DNA of 60,000 bases from Antedon mediterranea (taxonomy: Eukaryota > Echinodermata > Crinoidea > Comatulida > Antedonidae). A model generated the notes under the pieces. It had not been told where the DNA came from. It saw only the letters and a list, made by a program, of their open reading frames with translations, and ran no database searches. Every line of letters begins with the position of its first letter. Positions within the stretch are counted from its first letter, which is position 1. Made by a program: the position numbers and the translations under genes. This document shows positions 55,501 to 57,229 of the stretch, one piece after another. Location: positions 4,347,001 through 4,407,000 of the forward strand of contig NC_092674.1 of assembly GCF_964355755.1 (NCBI RefSeq), in the 5' to 3' direction.

Positions 55501-57229
55501 ATATGTATACAGTTAGAATTATAACGTACAGTATATTTAAATACACTGATTACTTTTCATTGGCAATACTAACTTAATATATACTGTATATACTATAATA
55601 TACTGTATAGTGTTAGTTATAAAACCATGATATGATAAATTGATAGTGATACTATGTATGAAATGAATGAAGTTATGCAATGCAATATGCATATTATTAA
55701 GAACAGATCTAGAATTTTTTAATTGAATTTATTTGTCCATCCACCAGCAATTAACTATTATTAAACCTTGTTTTAATACACCATCAAACTTTATGTGACA
55801 AAAAATGTGATATGCCCATATATGGACATGATGATGTAATCATTACAAAAAAATGATACCATATTTGGGCATATCACTACCATATTTGGCCATATCACTA
55901 CCAAATTTGGGCACATCACACTTTCTTTGTCAAACTAGTTTGATAGTGTAGACAGAGCTTTAAAAAGAAGATGAGACTGAAGTTTTCATCGATTATTTAA
56001 AGTTTTTTTATGTTGTCAAATTGTATGCTATTTGATTTACAGTATAAGAGGTTAAAGGTTACTGCTGCGATGCGATTTATTAATATTATTAGGCTAAACT
56101 AATTAAACAAGAGAGAGTGCATGTCTACGGTTGAGTAAGCTCGTTGACGAGGTAGTCAATATAAAGATGTCATTACCTACCTACAATGCAGTAGGTGTGA
56201 AATATAAGAGAAAGTCTACAGCTACTGTACAGTAGTGTTGTAAGTAGCTGCATACAGTTCACATACTGTCAAATATCGGCAATGGGGTTTAATTTTTTTT
56301 AAGACGTTAGTAGGGTACAGTACTACCCATCAATACAGTATGTCATACCTCATGGAAGTGAACTCCCACATTGAAGAAATTTGGGTCAGTGGTTTTACCG
56401 GATTACCAAATTATAATTTATAGGGGGCTGGCACAAAATACATCTTAAACTTGAGGATAAATTCCACCTGGGTGCTTTTACCTGTATATGCTCAAGAGAG
56501 GTTTCCACTGAATAGTAGACTCCCCAACCTCCAAAAAGTATTATTTACCTGTGAACAGAAGGAAATATCACAGAATCTTTTTGCCATCACAGCCGTTTTC
56601 TTTCCTGGACTGATCAACGTTAAGGTTTCCTTGCCAATCTGGAACAACATGGTTCGATTCTGTGGATTGTGTTTACGCATCAACATCGTGGCGATACTTA
56701 ACTGTCTGTCAAAGTTCGGGACGCTTCCACGTTTTACAGGCACGTAGTGCCGAGCAGAACAATTACTAGCATCGCTGTTTGACCGCGGAATATCAAATTC
56801 TTCACATTCACTGTCCGTTTTATTTGAATCTAGGGATTCTGAACTGGTATTTCTTGAGAGCACAGGTACATTCATGTCAGCTACATTTTCTAGATCGTCA
56901 AACGATTGTGATTTCTTTCTCTCGCCGACGCTATTCGACCTCGATCTTGATTGGTCTCCTGTCGAGTAGTGTCGACGCCGCCTATCAATGTAGTCCTCAA
57001 TTTCATAATCTTTAAATTTACTGATAGCTTCGTCGATAAGTGATGGTGGTGCTTTCTTGTGCGATACGCTGACCCTTCCACAGTATAACACTTCATAGCT
57101 ATTACTGTTATCTACAATAGAGTCGGTATAAAATGGCAGTTCTTTTAACTGTGGGCTGTCGCTTTGATTGTACGATTTTCCTTCGACACTTTTTGCTGCT
57201 TCACGTATAGTTGAGTGGATTGTGCTCAC
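10151..57229 (-). CDS. TBC1D1/TBC1D4: TBC1D1/TBC1D4-type RabGAP, 18 coding exons, 5' partial
   Basis: I joined 18 exons by GT-AG sites. They sum to 3399 nt, stay in frame throughout and give 1132 residues plus a stop. In order the product has the last helix of PTB1 (residues 1-14), PTB2 split by a Ser/Arg-rich insert (45-72 and about 190-275), a phospho-linker with an RPRSKT site (T500) and an RRQTSWRQ site (S568), a calmodulin-binding-like helix (about 617-646), a TBC domain (about 700-943) with Arg finger R753 and Gln finger Q790, and a coiled coil (about 970-1045). The human paralogues have 1168 (TBC1D1) and 1298 (TBC1D4) residues, so roughly the first 120 residues are missing. Known relatives are GAPs for Rab8/10/14-type Rabs and restrain GLUT4 vesicle exocytosis until phosphorylated by Akt or AMPK. 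A single pre-duplication orthologue is likely. Residue numbers count from the first in-window codon. Confidence 0.95.
10864..10982. mobile_element. CArG-MITE, internally deleted
   Basis: Both TIRs are present (TAAAGCTCTGTCTACACTAT and TTGATAGTGTGAACAGAGCC), but the middle is shortened to 119 bp. Intron before exon 18. Confidence 0.85.
10997..11215 (-). CDS. TBC1D1/TBC1D4: RabGAP exon 17 (post-TBC helix and coiled coil)
   Basis: Seventy-three codons, phase 0 at both ends, acceptor CTTGCAG, donor [30 protein letters not shown] matches [24 protein letters not shown] of TBC1D4. [20 protein letters not shown] starts a coiled coil (human [20 protein letters not shown]). The similarity here is slightly closer to TBC1D4 than to TBC1D1. 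Confidence 0.95.
11216..12128. other. Intron between RabGAP exons 16 and 17
   Basis: 913 bp of AT-rich sequence. I see no repeat family or RNA gene in it. Confidence 0.8.
12129..12298 (-). CDS. TBC1D1/TBC1D4: RabGAP exon 16 (end of TBC domain)
   Basis: This exon has 170 nt: two bases completing Asp and 56 codons. Acceptor TTTTGCAG, donor [27 protein letters not shown] matches MIFLQGTEVIFKVALSLLGSH, and [17 protein letters not shown] matches STLPNLGLVQMEKTINQ. The 4.2 kb intron upstream holds the 71-bp minisatellite. Confidence 0.96.
12341..12485. mobile_element. CArG-MITE, full copy
   Basis: Both ends are present in inverted orientation relative to 6766-6934. It contains CAAATATGGTAGTGATATGA. 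Intron before exon 16. Confidence 0.85.
12550..12625 (+). mobile_element. Retroelement 3' end, second copy
   Basis: AACCTGTTAGTGGCGGTATT and TATCGCTGTTGGTTTTAATT followed by an (AAAAT)n tail, matching the copy at 41325-41592 but strongly 5'-truncated. Confidence 0.6.
13433..13574. mobile_element. CArG-MITE, full copy
   Basis: TTAAGCTCCATCTACACTAT to TAGTGTAGACAGGGCTTTA, about 115 bp before the 71-bp array. It includes CCAAATATGG. Confidence 0.85.
13689..14899. repeat. 71-bp minisatellite, 17 copies, intronic
   Basis: Seventeen head-to-tail copies with period 71 and more than 95 percent identity by eye. The unit begins CAAACTAAACCCTTCGGCCT. One variable site (CCTGGACATGG or CCTGCACATGG) splits copies into two types: copies 6-10 are all G and 11-15 all C. 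Single copies carry CTCATG or CTCGTG in place of CTCCTG. The array lies in the intron before exon 16. The 64-residue open frames are artefacts. Confidence 0.96.
14944..15014. repeat. Inverted repeat (hairpin)
   Basis: CTTCTAGATTTTACTTTA and its reverse complement TAAAGTAAAATCTAGAAG lie about 18 bp apart, with flanking TTTATTT/AAATAA extending the stem. It could be a small fold-back element just beyond the 71-bp array. Confidence 0.7.
16196..16385. mobile_element. Short element with internal GGCGGGGCTAAA hairpin
   Basis: GGCGGGGCTAAA and TTTAGCCCCGCC form a perfect GC-rich stem at 16207-16236 in an otherwise AT-rich intron. The right side ends GCTGGATCCACCCTAG. It looks like a non-autonomous DNA transposon fragment, but the left terminus is not clear. 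Confidence 0.45.
16483..16642 (-). CDS. TBC1D1/TBC1D4: RabGAP exon 15 (TBC domain, [10 protein letters not shown])
   Basis: This exon has 160 nt: 53 codons plus the first base of Asp. Acceptor TGAATAG, donor [23 protein letters not shown] and [19 protein letters not shown] match the human sequence almost residue for residue. The human APW is AAW here. Confidence 0.96.
16710..16838. mobile_element. CArG-MITE, full copy
   Basis: TAAAGCTCTGTCTATAATAT to GTGTAGACAGCTTTA, with CCAAATATGG and CCATATATGG inside. Intron before exon 15. Confidence 0.85.
16890..17055. repeat. Duplicated block with GTTTTAACACTACT
   Basis: Two copies of about 70-75 bp share ATATGTTTTAACACTACTRC and a CTTAATGAATGTAT segment. 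Related sequence recurs at 54885-54970 (TATGTTTTAACACTACCACC), so this is probably a dispersed repeat family. Confidence 0.55.
17083..17175 (-). CDS. TBC1D1/TBC1D4: RabGAP exon 14 (TBC domain middle)
   Basis: Thirty-one codons, phase 0 at both ends, acceptor ATATTAG, donor [25 protein letters not shown] matches SEEEAFKMLKFLMFDMGL, and [12 protein letters not shown] matches LRKQYRPDMIILQ in human TBC1D1. The exon is short and has no start codon at its edge. Confidence 0.95.
17261..17414. mobile_element. CArG-MITE with three perfect CArG boxes
   Basis: Best example of the internal structure: CCATATATGG at 17310-17319, CCATATTTGG at 17333-17342 and again at 17354-17363, flanked by inverted ends. 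Intron before exon 14. Confidence 0.88.
17917..18068 (-). CDS. TBC1D1/TBC1D4: RabGAP exon 13 (catalytic Arg and Gln fingers)
   Basis: This exon has 152 nt: two bases and 50 codons. Acceptor TTTTGCAG, donor GTAAGT. It carries both dual-finger residues of a TBC GAP: Arg in [12 protein letters not shown] (R753, codon 18064-18066) and Gln in [12 protein letters not shown] (Q790, codon 17953-17955). With both present, the protein should be an active Rab[23 protein letters not shown] is nearly identical to the vertebrate sequence. Confidence 0.97.
18303..18503. mobile_element. MITE with CTACTGCAGTTACTGCAGTAA ends
   Basis: The left side reads ATTCTACTGCAGTTACTGCA and the right side reads AGTTACTGCAGTAACTGCAT, an inverted pair of about 200 bp total in the intron before exon 12. 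The same termini occur near 21480-21605 and 6730-7045. Confidence 0.6.
18527..18679 (-). CDS. TBC1D1/TBC1D4: RabGAP exon 12 (start of TBC domain)
   Basis: This exon has 153 nt: two bases, 50 codons and one base. Acceptor ATTTAG, donor [24 protein letters not shown] is the TBC motif 1 helix (human GVPRHHRGEIWKFLAEQF). [14 protein letters not shown] leads to the catalytic arginine, which is the first full codon of the next exon. The segment between ([16 protein letters not shown]) is shorter than the human KQQPKDVPYKELL region and less conserved. Confidence 0.96.
18892..18962 (+). other. tRNA-like sequence with A and B boxes (probable SINE head or pseudogene)
   Basis: TGGTCTGAAGG resembles an RNA polymerase III A box and GTGTTCGAGCC a B box about 40 bp later. 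AGTAATCTGGAGGTCATG looks like an anticodon-arm and variable-loop region. The acceptor and T stems do not pair well, so I do not call a functional tRNA. Confidence 0.35.
18974..19135 (-). CDS. TBC1D1/TBC1D4: RabGAP exon 11 (linker into TBC domain)
   Basis: This exon has 162 nt: two bases completing Val, 53 codons and one base. The product includes [17 protein letters not shown] (human [17 protein letters not shown]) and TWEKIL. Two acceptors are possible. TTTAAG before 19135 keeps the frame and gives the same length as human in this segment. The nearer CAG before GAC (exon start 19127) would break the frame with exon 10, so I chose the AAG acceptor. The donor is GTTAGT. Confidence 0.92.
19829..19885. 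repeat. (TTAA)n microsatellite palindrome
   Basis: Tandem TTAA/AATT repeats on both sides of ACTGG, self-complementary over about 57 bp. Confidence 0.85.
20439..20576. mobile_element. Long hairpin MITE
   Basis: Two arms of about 65 bp are near-perfect reverse complements with almost no loop, meeting at AAAGGTTAATATAACCTTTC. An outer pair, TATATAACATCT and AGGTGTTATATA (about 20580 and 20702), may belong to the same or a host element. It is intronic in the RabGAP gene. Confidence 0.8.
20771..21056. mobile_element. CArG-MITE interrupted by a retroelement tail
   Basis: The left TIR and centre lie at 20771-20885. About 150 bp of foreign sequence, ending TTTTTTAAATAAAGAGAATA, separates them from the right end ATAGTGTAGACAGCTTAA. 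This is an insertion into an existing MITE. Confidence 0.75.
21475..21605. mobile_element. MITE copy, CTGCAGTAACTGCAG family
   Basis: The left side reads TTCTACTGCACTTACTGCAG and the right side TACTGCAGTAACTG, the same family as 18303-18503. It is more diverged. Confidence 0.5.
24135..24290 (+). pseudogene. LINE reverse-transcriptase C-terminal relic
   Basis: A plus-strand frame reads [21 protein letters not shown], then stops. After a break, PRTGRG and a [13 protein letters not shown]-like stretch follow. This matches the C-terminal tail typical of endonuclease/reverse-transcriptase LINEs (pattern GHxxRxxDxRWxxRVTEWxPR). It is broken by stops and is an old non-functional insertion. Confidence 0.55.
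24793..25105 (+). mobile_element. tRNA-derived SINE copy 1
   Basis: A box TGGCTGTGCGG (24800-24810) and B box GGTTCGAGGCT (24859-24869) lie in a tRNA-Leu/Ser-like head. The body contains GTGCACTTTAAAGAACCTAG and GACTGAAGAGGTCACCCAGT, and the end is AT-rich. About 310 bp; the family is shared with 38275-38585 and 29108-29308. Confidence 0.8.
25848..25995. mobile_element. CArG-MITE copy
   Basis: TTATGTCTATACTATCAAAA to TAGTGTAGACAGAACTT, with two CCAAATATGGTAGTGATAT repeats. It lies about 45 bp before the 28/30-bp minisatellite. Confidence 0.82.
26041..26712. repeat. 28/30-bp minisatellite, about 23 copies, intronic
   Basis: The unit TACTGTATTTTACTGTTCAG plus TATGCTGC (28 bp) alternates with a form carrying two extra bases (TATGCTGTGC, 30 bp). 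No plus-strand stop occurs in any frame, so three long overlapping open frames (up to 254 codons) appear. They are not a gene: 28 is not a codon multiple and the array is intronic on the opposite strand. Confidence 0.95.
27559..27741 (-). CDS. TBC1D1/TBC1D4: RabGAP exon 10 (calmodulin-binding-like helix)
   Basis: This exon has 183 nt: two bases, 60 codons and one base. Acceptor TTTTTAG, donor GTAAGA. An acidic stretch ([13 protein letters not shown]) is followed by a basic amphipathic helix, [18 protein letters not shown]. This matches the known calmodulin-binding region of TBC1D4 (SLWRKAIHQQILLLRMEK). The exon ends in G, so the next exon must begin with a two-base completion, which decides the acceptor used at 19136. 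Confidence 0.94.
27950..28114. mobile_element. CArG-MITE copy
   Basis: TAAAGCTCTGTTTACACTAT to GTGTAGACAGAACATTA. Intron before exon 10, about 210 bp from the exon. Confidence 0.85.
28306..28897. mobile_element. Possible DNA element with CCCATTCCC ends
   Basis: The left side reads ACCCATTCCCAACAA and the right side ACGTAGGGAATGGGCAA, a short inverted pair around about 590 bp rich in TAGGCCTAGCC-type motifs. The termini are short and no duplication is certain, so this is tentative. Confidence 0.35.
29108..29308 (+). mobile_element. tRNA-derived SINE copy 2, 5'-truncated
   Basis: It starts inside the SINE body (GTGTACACAACTAGCTCGTG), carries GTGCACTTTAAAGAACCTAG and GACTGAAGAGGTTACCCAGT, and ends in an (ATCA)n tail. 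The missing head is typical of incomplete target-primed reverse transcription. Confidence 0.8.
30546..30865. mobile_element. CArG-MITE with a poly-T-led retroposon inside
   Basis: MITE halves lie at 30546-30635 and about 30826-30865. Between them a poly-T run and unrelated unique sequence look like a minus-strand retroposon with an A tail. Short plus-strand frames here are artefacts. A duplicated terminus (GATAGTGTAGACAGAG) lies at 30921. Confidence 0.78.
31023..31156 (-). CDS. TBC1D1/TBC1D4: RabGAP exon 9 (RRQTSWRQ phosphosite segment)
   Basis: This exon has 134 nt: one base completing Arg, 44 codons and one base of the next split codon. Acceptor TGATCAG, donor [25 protein letters not shown] aligns with TRRHSWRQQIFLRVATP of TBC1D1 and TPRRISWRQRIF of TBC1D4. 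S568 corresponds to the phosphorylated serine of that motif. The ATG inside it is not a start. Confidence 0.94.
31804..31962. mobile_element. CArG-MITE copy
   Basis: TTAAGCTCTGTCCACACTAT to GTAAACAGAGCTTTA, with two CCAAATATGG boxes. Intron before exon 9. Confidence 0.85.
32278..32437. mobile_element. Small element with GGAGGATCCA inverted ends
   Basis: The left side is TAGAGAGATAGGGAGGATCC and the right side is CTCCTGGATCCTCCCCTGAG. These are approximate reverse complements around 160 bp, with GGGGCAGGGGTGCTCC inside. Probably a non-autonomous DNA transposon. Confidence 0.5.
33500..33798 (-). CDS. TBC1D1/TBC1D4: RabGAP exon 8 (S/T-P-rich linker with Akt-type site)
   Basis: This exon has 299 nt: 99 codons plus two bases of an Arg codon. 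Acceptor TTTTTCAG, donor GTAAAT. It has many SP and TP sites and the motif RPRSKTL (T500, codon at 33622-33624). In sequence pattern and position this is the best counterpart of the key Akt site (RRRAHT, T642 of TBC1D4; RRRANT, T596 of TBC1D1). Apparent disorder is inferred from composition. Confidence 0.9.
33799..34111. other. Intron between RabGAP exons 7 and 8
   Basis: 313 bp with no recognisable element. Confidence 0.85.
34112..34213 (-). CDS. TBC1D1/TBC1D4: RabGAP exon 7 (RSRSNT linker)
   Basis: Thirty-four codons, phase 0 at both ends, acceptor GTACAG, donor GTAAGT. It begins [11 protein letters not shown], where RSRSNT fits the basophilic pattern RxRxxT. The rest ([11 protein letters not shown]) is His/Ser-rich and of low complexity. 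I see no close counterpart in the human paralogues. The exon is supported by splice sites and exact phase between two well-matched exons. Confidence 0.82.
34214..34645. other. Intron between RabGAP exons 6 and 7
   Basis: 432 bp with no recognisable element. Confidence 0.85.
34646..34756 (-). CDS. TBC1D1/TBC1D4: RabGAP exon 6 (KNRAKRSL segment)
   Basis: Thirty-seven codons, phase 0 at both ends, acceptor ATCTAG, donor GTAAAG. The key match is [19 protein letters not shown] against MLKNKAKRSLTESLESILS in TBC1D1. An internal ATG (residue 8 of the exon) gives a spurious ORF start. The segment is basic and lies in the regulatory linker between PTB2 and the TBC domain. Confidence 0.9.
34898..35055. 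mobile_element. CArG-MITE copy
   Basis: The left end is worn (GCACTGTCTACACTAT) and the right end TGTAGACAGAGCTTTA is intact. Intron before exon 6. Confidence 0.8.
35239..35783. mobile_element. MITE with AGATGTATTGTCCCTTT ends
   Basis: AGATGTATTGTCCCTTTGA on the left and AAAGGGACAATACATCTTTA on the right enclose about 545 bp. Same terminal family as 8166-8319, with a longer interior. Confidence 0.6.
36333..36372 (+). mobile_element. SINE 3'-end fragment
   Basis: Only the last bases of the SINE remain (CCAGTATAAATATATATTTC), followed by a short CAATT repeat tail. Confidence 0.55.
36391..36483. mobile_element. CArG-MITE fragment
   Basis: Central part only, ATATCAAACTATTTTGACAA to TGGGCACATCACATTTTG; both ends are lost. 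Confidence 0.65.
36808..36930 (-). CDS. TBC1D1/TBC1D4: RabGAP exon 5 (linker, HIHI motif)
   Basis: Forty-one codons, phase 0 at both ends, acceptor TCTTTTAG, donor GTACAG. It contains QEENERMM and [10 protein letters not shown], matching QRENELII and KEHIHIGEMKQ in human TBC1D1. The product is charged and probably helical. The intron upstream of it is the longest in the window (36931-48690) and contains the nested transposon pair. Confidence 0.9.
36961..37126. mobile_element. CArG-MITE, degraded right side
   Basis: Left end TAAAGCTCTGTTTACACTAT. The right end is lost after GGGCAGCATCACAT. It starts about 30 bp from the exon 5 acceptor. Confidence 0.75.
38275..38585 (+). mobile_element. tRNA-derived SINE copy 3, with intact acceptor stem
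   Basis: The head starts GAGTGAG, which pairs perfectly with CTCACTC just after the B box, like a tRNA acceptor stem. A box TGGTCGAGTGG (38282-38292) and B box GGTTCGAGGCT (38338-38348) are close to consensus and of tRNA-Leu/Ser type. The body and 3' end match the other two copies. It sits in the longest intron, antisense to the RabGAP gene. Confidence 0.85.
38661..38796. mobile_element. CArG-MITE, shortened centre
   Basis: TTAAGCTCTGTCTACACTAT to GTGTAGACAGAGTTTTA. The centre has lost its perfect CArG boxes (GTGTGGACATG, CTACAGTTTTTGGG). Confidence 0.82.
40979..41145. mobile_element. CArG-MITE copy
   Basis: TTAAAGCTCGGTCTACACTA to GTAGACAGAGCGTTA, with CCATATATGG and CCATATTTGG. A second arm box is spoiled by an extra T (CCATATTTTGG). 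Confidence 0.85.
41325..41592 (+). mobile_element. Retroelement copy with GTTAGTGGCGG 3' end and (TAAAA)n tail
   Basis: The segment ends AACCTGTTAGTGGCGGTAAT, TATCGCTGTTGGTTTCGATT and a (TAAAA)n tail. The same 3' end and tail occur at 12550-12625. Two copies with A-rich tails indicate a retroposon. The 5' boundary is a guess. Confidence 0.6.
42951..47352. mobile_element. Outer DNA transposon, split by a nested insertion
   Basis: The left end CAGGGCCGTAACCAGG (from 42951) and the right end CCTGGTTACGGGCCTG (to 47352) are inverted. ATTAC flanks both sides (42946-42950 and 47353-47357), a 5-bp target duplication. Without the inner insertion the element is about 790 bp (42951-43006 plus 46615-47352) with no transposase frame, so it is non-autonomous. 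CAG...CTG ends are reminiscent of hAT-like elements, but a 5-bp duplication is atypical, so I leave the superfamily open. Confidence 0.8.
43007..46614. mobile_element. Inner 3.6 kb DNA transposon nested in the outer one
   Basis: The left end CAGGGGCGGATCCAGG and the right end CTAGATCCGCCAC are inverted matches. TGGAACC flanks both sides (43000-43006 and 46615-46621), a 7-bp duplication, or 8 bp with one mismatch. The ends are GC-rich (GGGGGCCAGGGGGCCGCC near 43073) and the interior AT-rich. The longest frames are about 60 codons, so no transposase is visible. A repeat of about 125 bp occurs near 46250-46510, a subterminal repeat. Confidence 0.8.
47475..47636. mobile_element. CArG-MITE copy beside the nested transposons
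   Basis: TAAGCTTTGTCTACACTATC to GTAGACAGAGCTTTAA. It lies about 120 bp from the right end of the outer transposon. Confidence 0.85.
48327..48642. repeat. 27-bp minisatellite with higher-order pattern
   Basis: Copies of AGGAAAATCCCATCCTGATA plus TATAAAT (27 bp), with 20-25 bp variants. A block of several units (TATTATAGG and ATAAATAGAAAAA forms) is repeated in the same order, so part of the array grew by duplicating multi-unit blocks. It lies about 50 bp past the exon 4 donor. Confidence 0.9.
48691..48782 (-). CDS. TBC1D1/TBC1D4: RabGAP exon 4 (linker helix after PTB2)
   Basis: This exon has 92 nt. Two bases complete the split Gly and 30 codons follow, ending with phase 0. Acceptor TTGTAG, donor GTATTT. 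The product ([17 protein letters not shown] onward) looks helical and matches the conserved segment after PTB2 (TNQEQATIFEEVQKL in TBC1D1) at low identity. A 27-bp minisatellite begins about 50 bp beyond the donor. Confidence 0.88.
49220..49500. repeat. Tandem duplication of about 160 bp
   Basis: Two copies share ATTCCAAATATTC, GGTCCTGAAGGTGTCCC, GGAGTTGTAC and CCTAATTTGGCAGTGCTA. They are about 85 percent identical by eye and lie in the intron before exon 4. Confidence 0.7.
50363..50486 (-). CDS. TBC1D1/TBC1D4: RabGAP exon 3 (PTB2 C-terminal helix)
   Basis: This exon has 124 nt: 41 codons plus the first base of a Gly codon. Acceptor AAAG, donor [21 protein letters not shown] is the C-terminal helix that closes a PTB domain. 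[18 protein letters not shown] follows and matches the CEGCPLQSLHKLCERIEG segment of TBC1D1, including both cysteines. Confidence 0.93.
50487..52043. other. Intron between RabGAP exons 2 and 3
   Basis: Contains the 190-bp tandem duplication. The segment 50575-50900 is less AT-rich and may be an old insertion, but I cannot identify it. Confidence 0.85.
51545..51960. repeat. Tandem duplication of about 190 bp
   Basis: Two copies plus a partial third, starting GTTGATCATGATSAA and containing CTGGTTTAACAWGCCCATA and GCCTTGCTCATGATGAGCT. The TTGATCATGATCAA palindrome marks the copy junctions. Confidence 0.75.
52044..52133 (-). CDS. TBC1D1/TBC1D4: RabGAP exon 2 (PTB2 core strands)
   Basis: Thirty codons, phase 0 at both ends, acceptor CTTATAG, donor GTAAGT. 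The product includes [11 protein letters not shown] and YMCYVFKCQ, the late beta strands of a PTB fold (compare HFGFICRES and FVCYVFQC in TBC1D1). The exon lacks the glycine-rich loop (SGGGG) found in human TBC1D1 between these strands. It is too short for simple ORF calling and was placed by homology and by phase. Confidence 0.93.
52519..52777. mobile_element. PIF/Harbinger-like MITE
   Basis: The ends GGGCCTGTTTCTGCTGCA and TGCAGCAGAAACAGACCC are inverted, and TTA flanks both sides (52516-52518 and 52778-52780). A 3-bp TTA duplication with GG-starting termini is typical of PIF/Harbinger non-autonomous elements. Internal AACCGGTTA and AACTGGTTA repeats fill its 259 bp. Confidence 0.8.
53655..53806. 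mobile_element. CArG-MITE copy
   Basis: Left end TAAAGCCCCTGTCTACACTA. The right end stops at CTTGATAGTGTAGA. First intron in the window. Confidence 0.8.
54580..54694. mobile_element. CArG-MITE, left-truncated, tandem with the next copy
   Basis: Keeps the centre and the right end AGTGTAGACAAGGCTTTAA, which abuts the next copy directly. Confidence 0.78.
54692..54860. mobile_element. CArG-MITE in opposite orientation, adjacent to the previous copy
   Basis: TAAGATCTGTCTACACACTA to GTGTAGACAGAGCTTTA. Two copies meet at one junction, inverted relative to each other. Confidence 0.8.
55781..55962. mobile_element. CArG-MITE, left end lost, extra CCATATTTGG unit
   Basis: CCATCAAACTTTATGTGACA to GTGTAGACAGAGCTTTA. 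The right arm has three repeats of the ATCACTACCATATTTGG-type unit rather than two. Confidence 0.82.
56549..57229 (-). CDS. TBC1D1/TBC1D4: RabGAP exon 1 in window: end of PTB1, start of PTB2
   Basis: This 227-codon exon is phase 0 at both ends. The acceptor is a pyrimidine-rich TTTCTTTCCTAG just before codon GTG, and the donor is CAG|GTAAAT. The GTG is an internal Val, not a start: the first residues, [13 protein letters not shown], align with the last helix of PTB1 in human TBC1D1. PTB2 starts at [17 protein letters not shown] (residues 46-62). It is then interrupted by a basic, Ser-rich insert with RRRR (83-86) and RSRSNS (95-100, matching the Akt pattern RxRxxS), and resumes at NRTMLFQIG and ISFCSQ. 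Vertebrate TBC1D1 has an AMPK-regulated serine in this insert, but I cannot assign the equivalent residue. Confidence 0.93.

Larger units (their letters stand above)
52134..56548. other. Intron between RabGAP exons 1 and 2
   Basis: 4.4 kb holding the Harbinger-like MITE and four CArG-MITE copies. The rest is AT-rich with GTACTGTACA-type runs. No extra exon is supported. Confidence 0.85.

Noticed and set aside
56451-57015. Plus-strand frames opposite RabGAP exon 1
   Set aside because: They are shadows of the minus-strand coding exon, which has clear homology.
56492-57229. Treating 57229 as a translation start (GTG)
   Set aside because: GTG starts are not expected here. A good acceptor precedes it, and the first residues match the internal PTB1 helix of TBC1D1.
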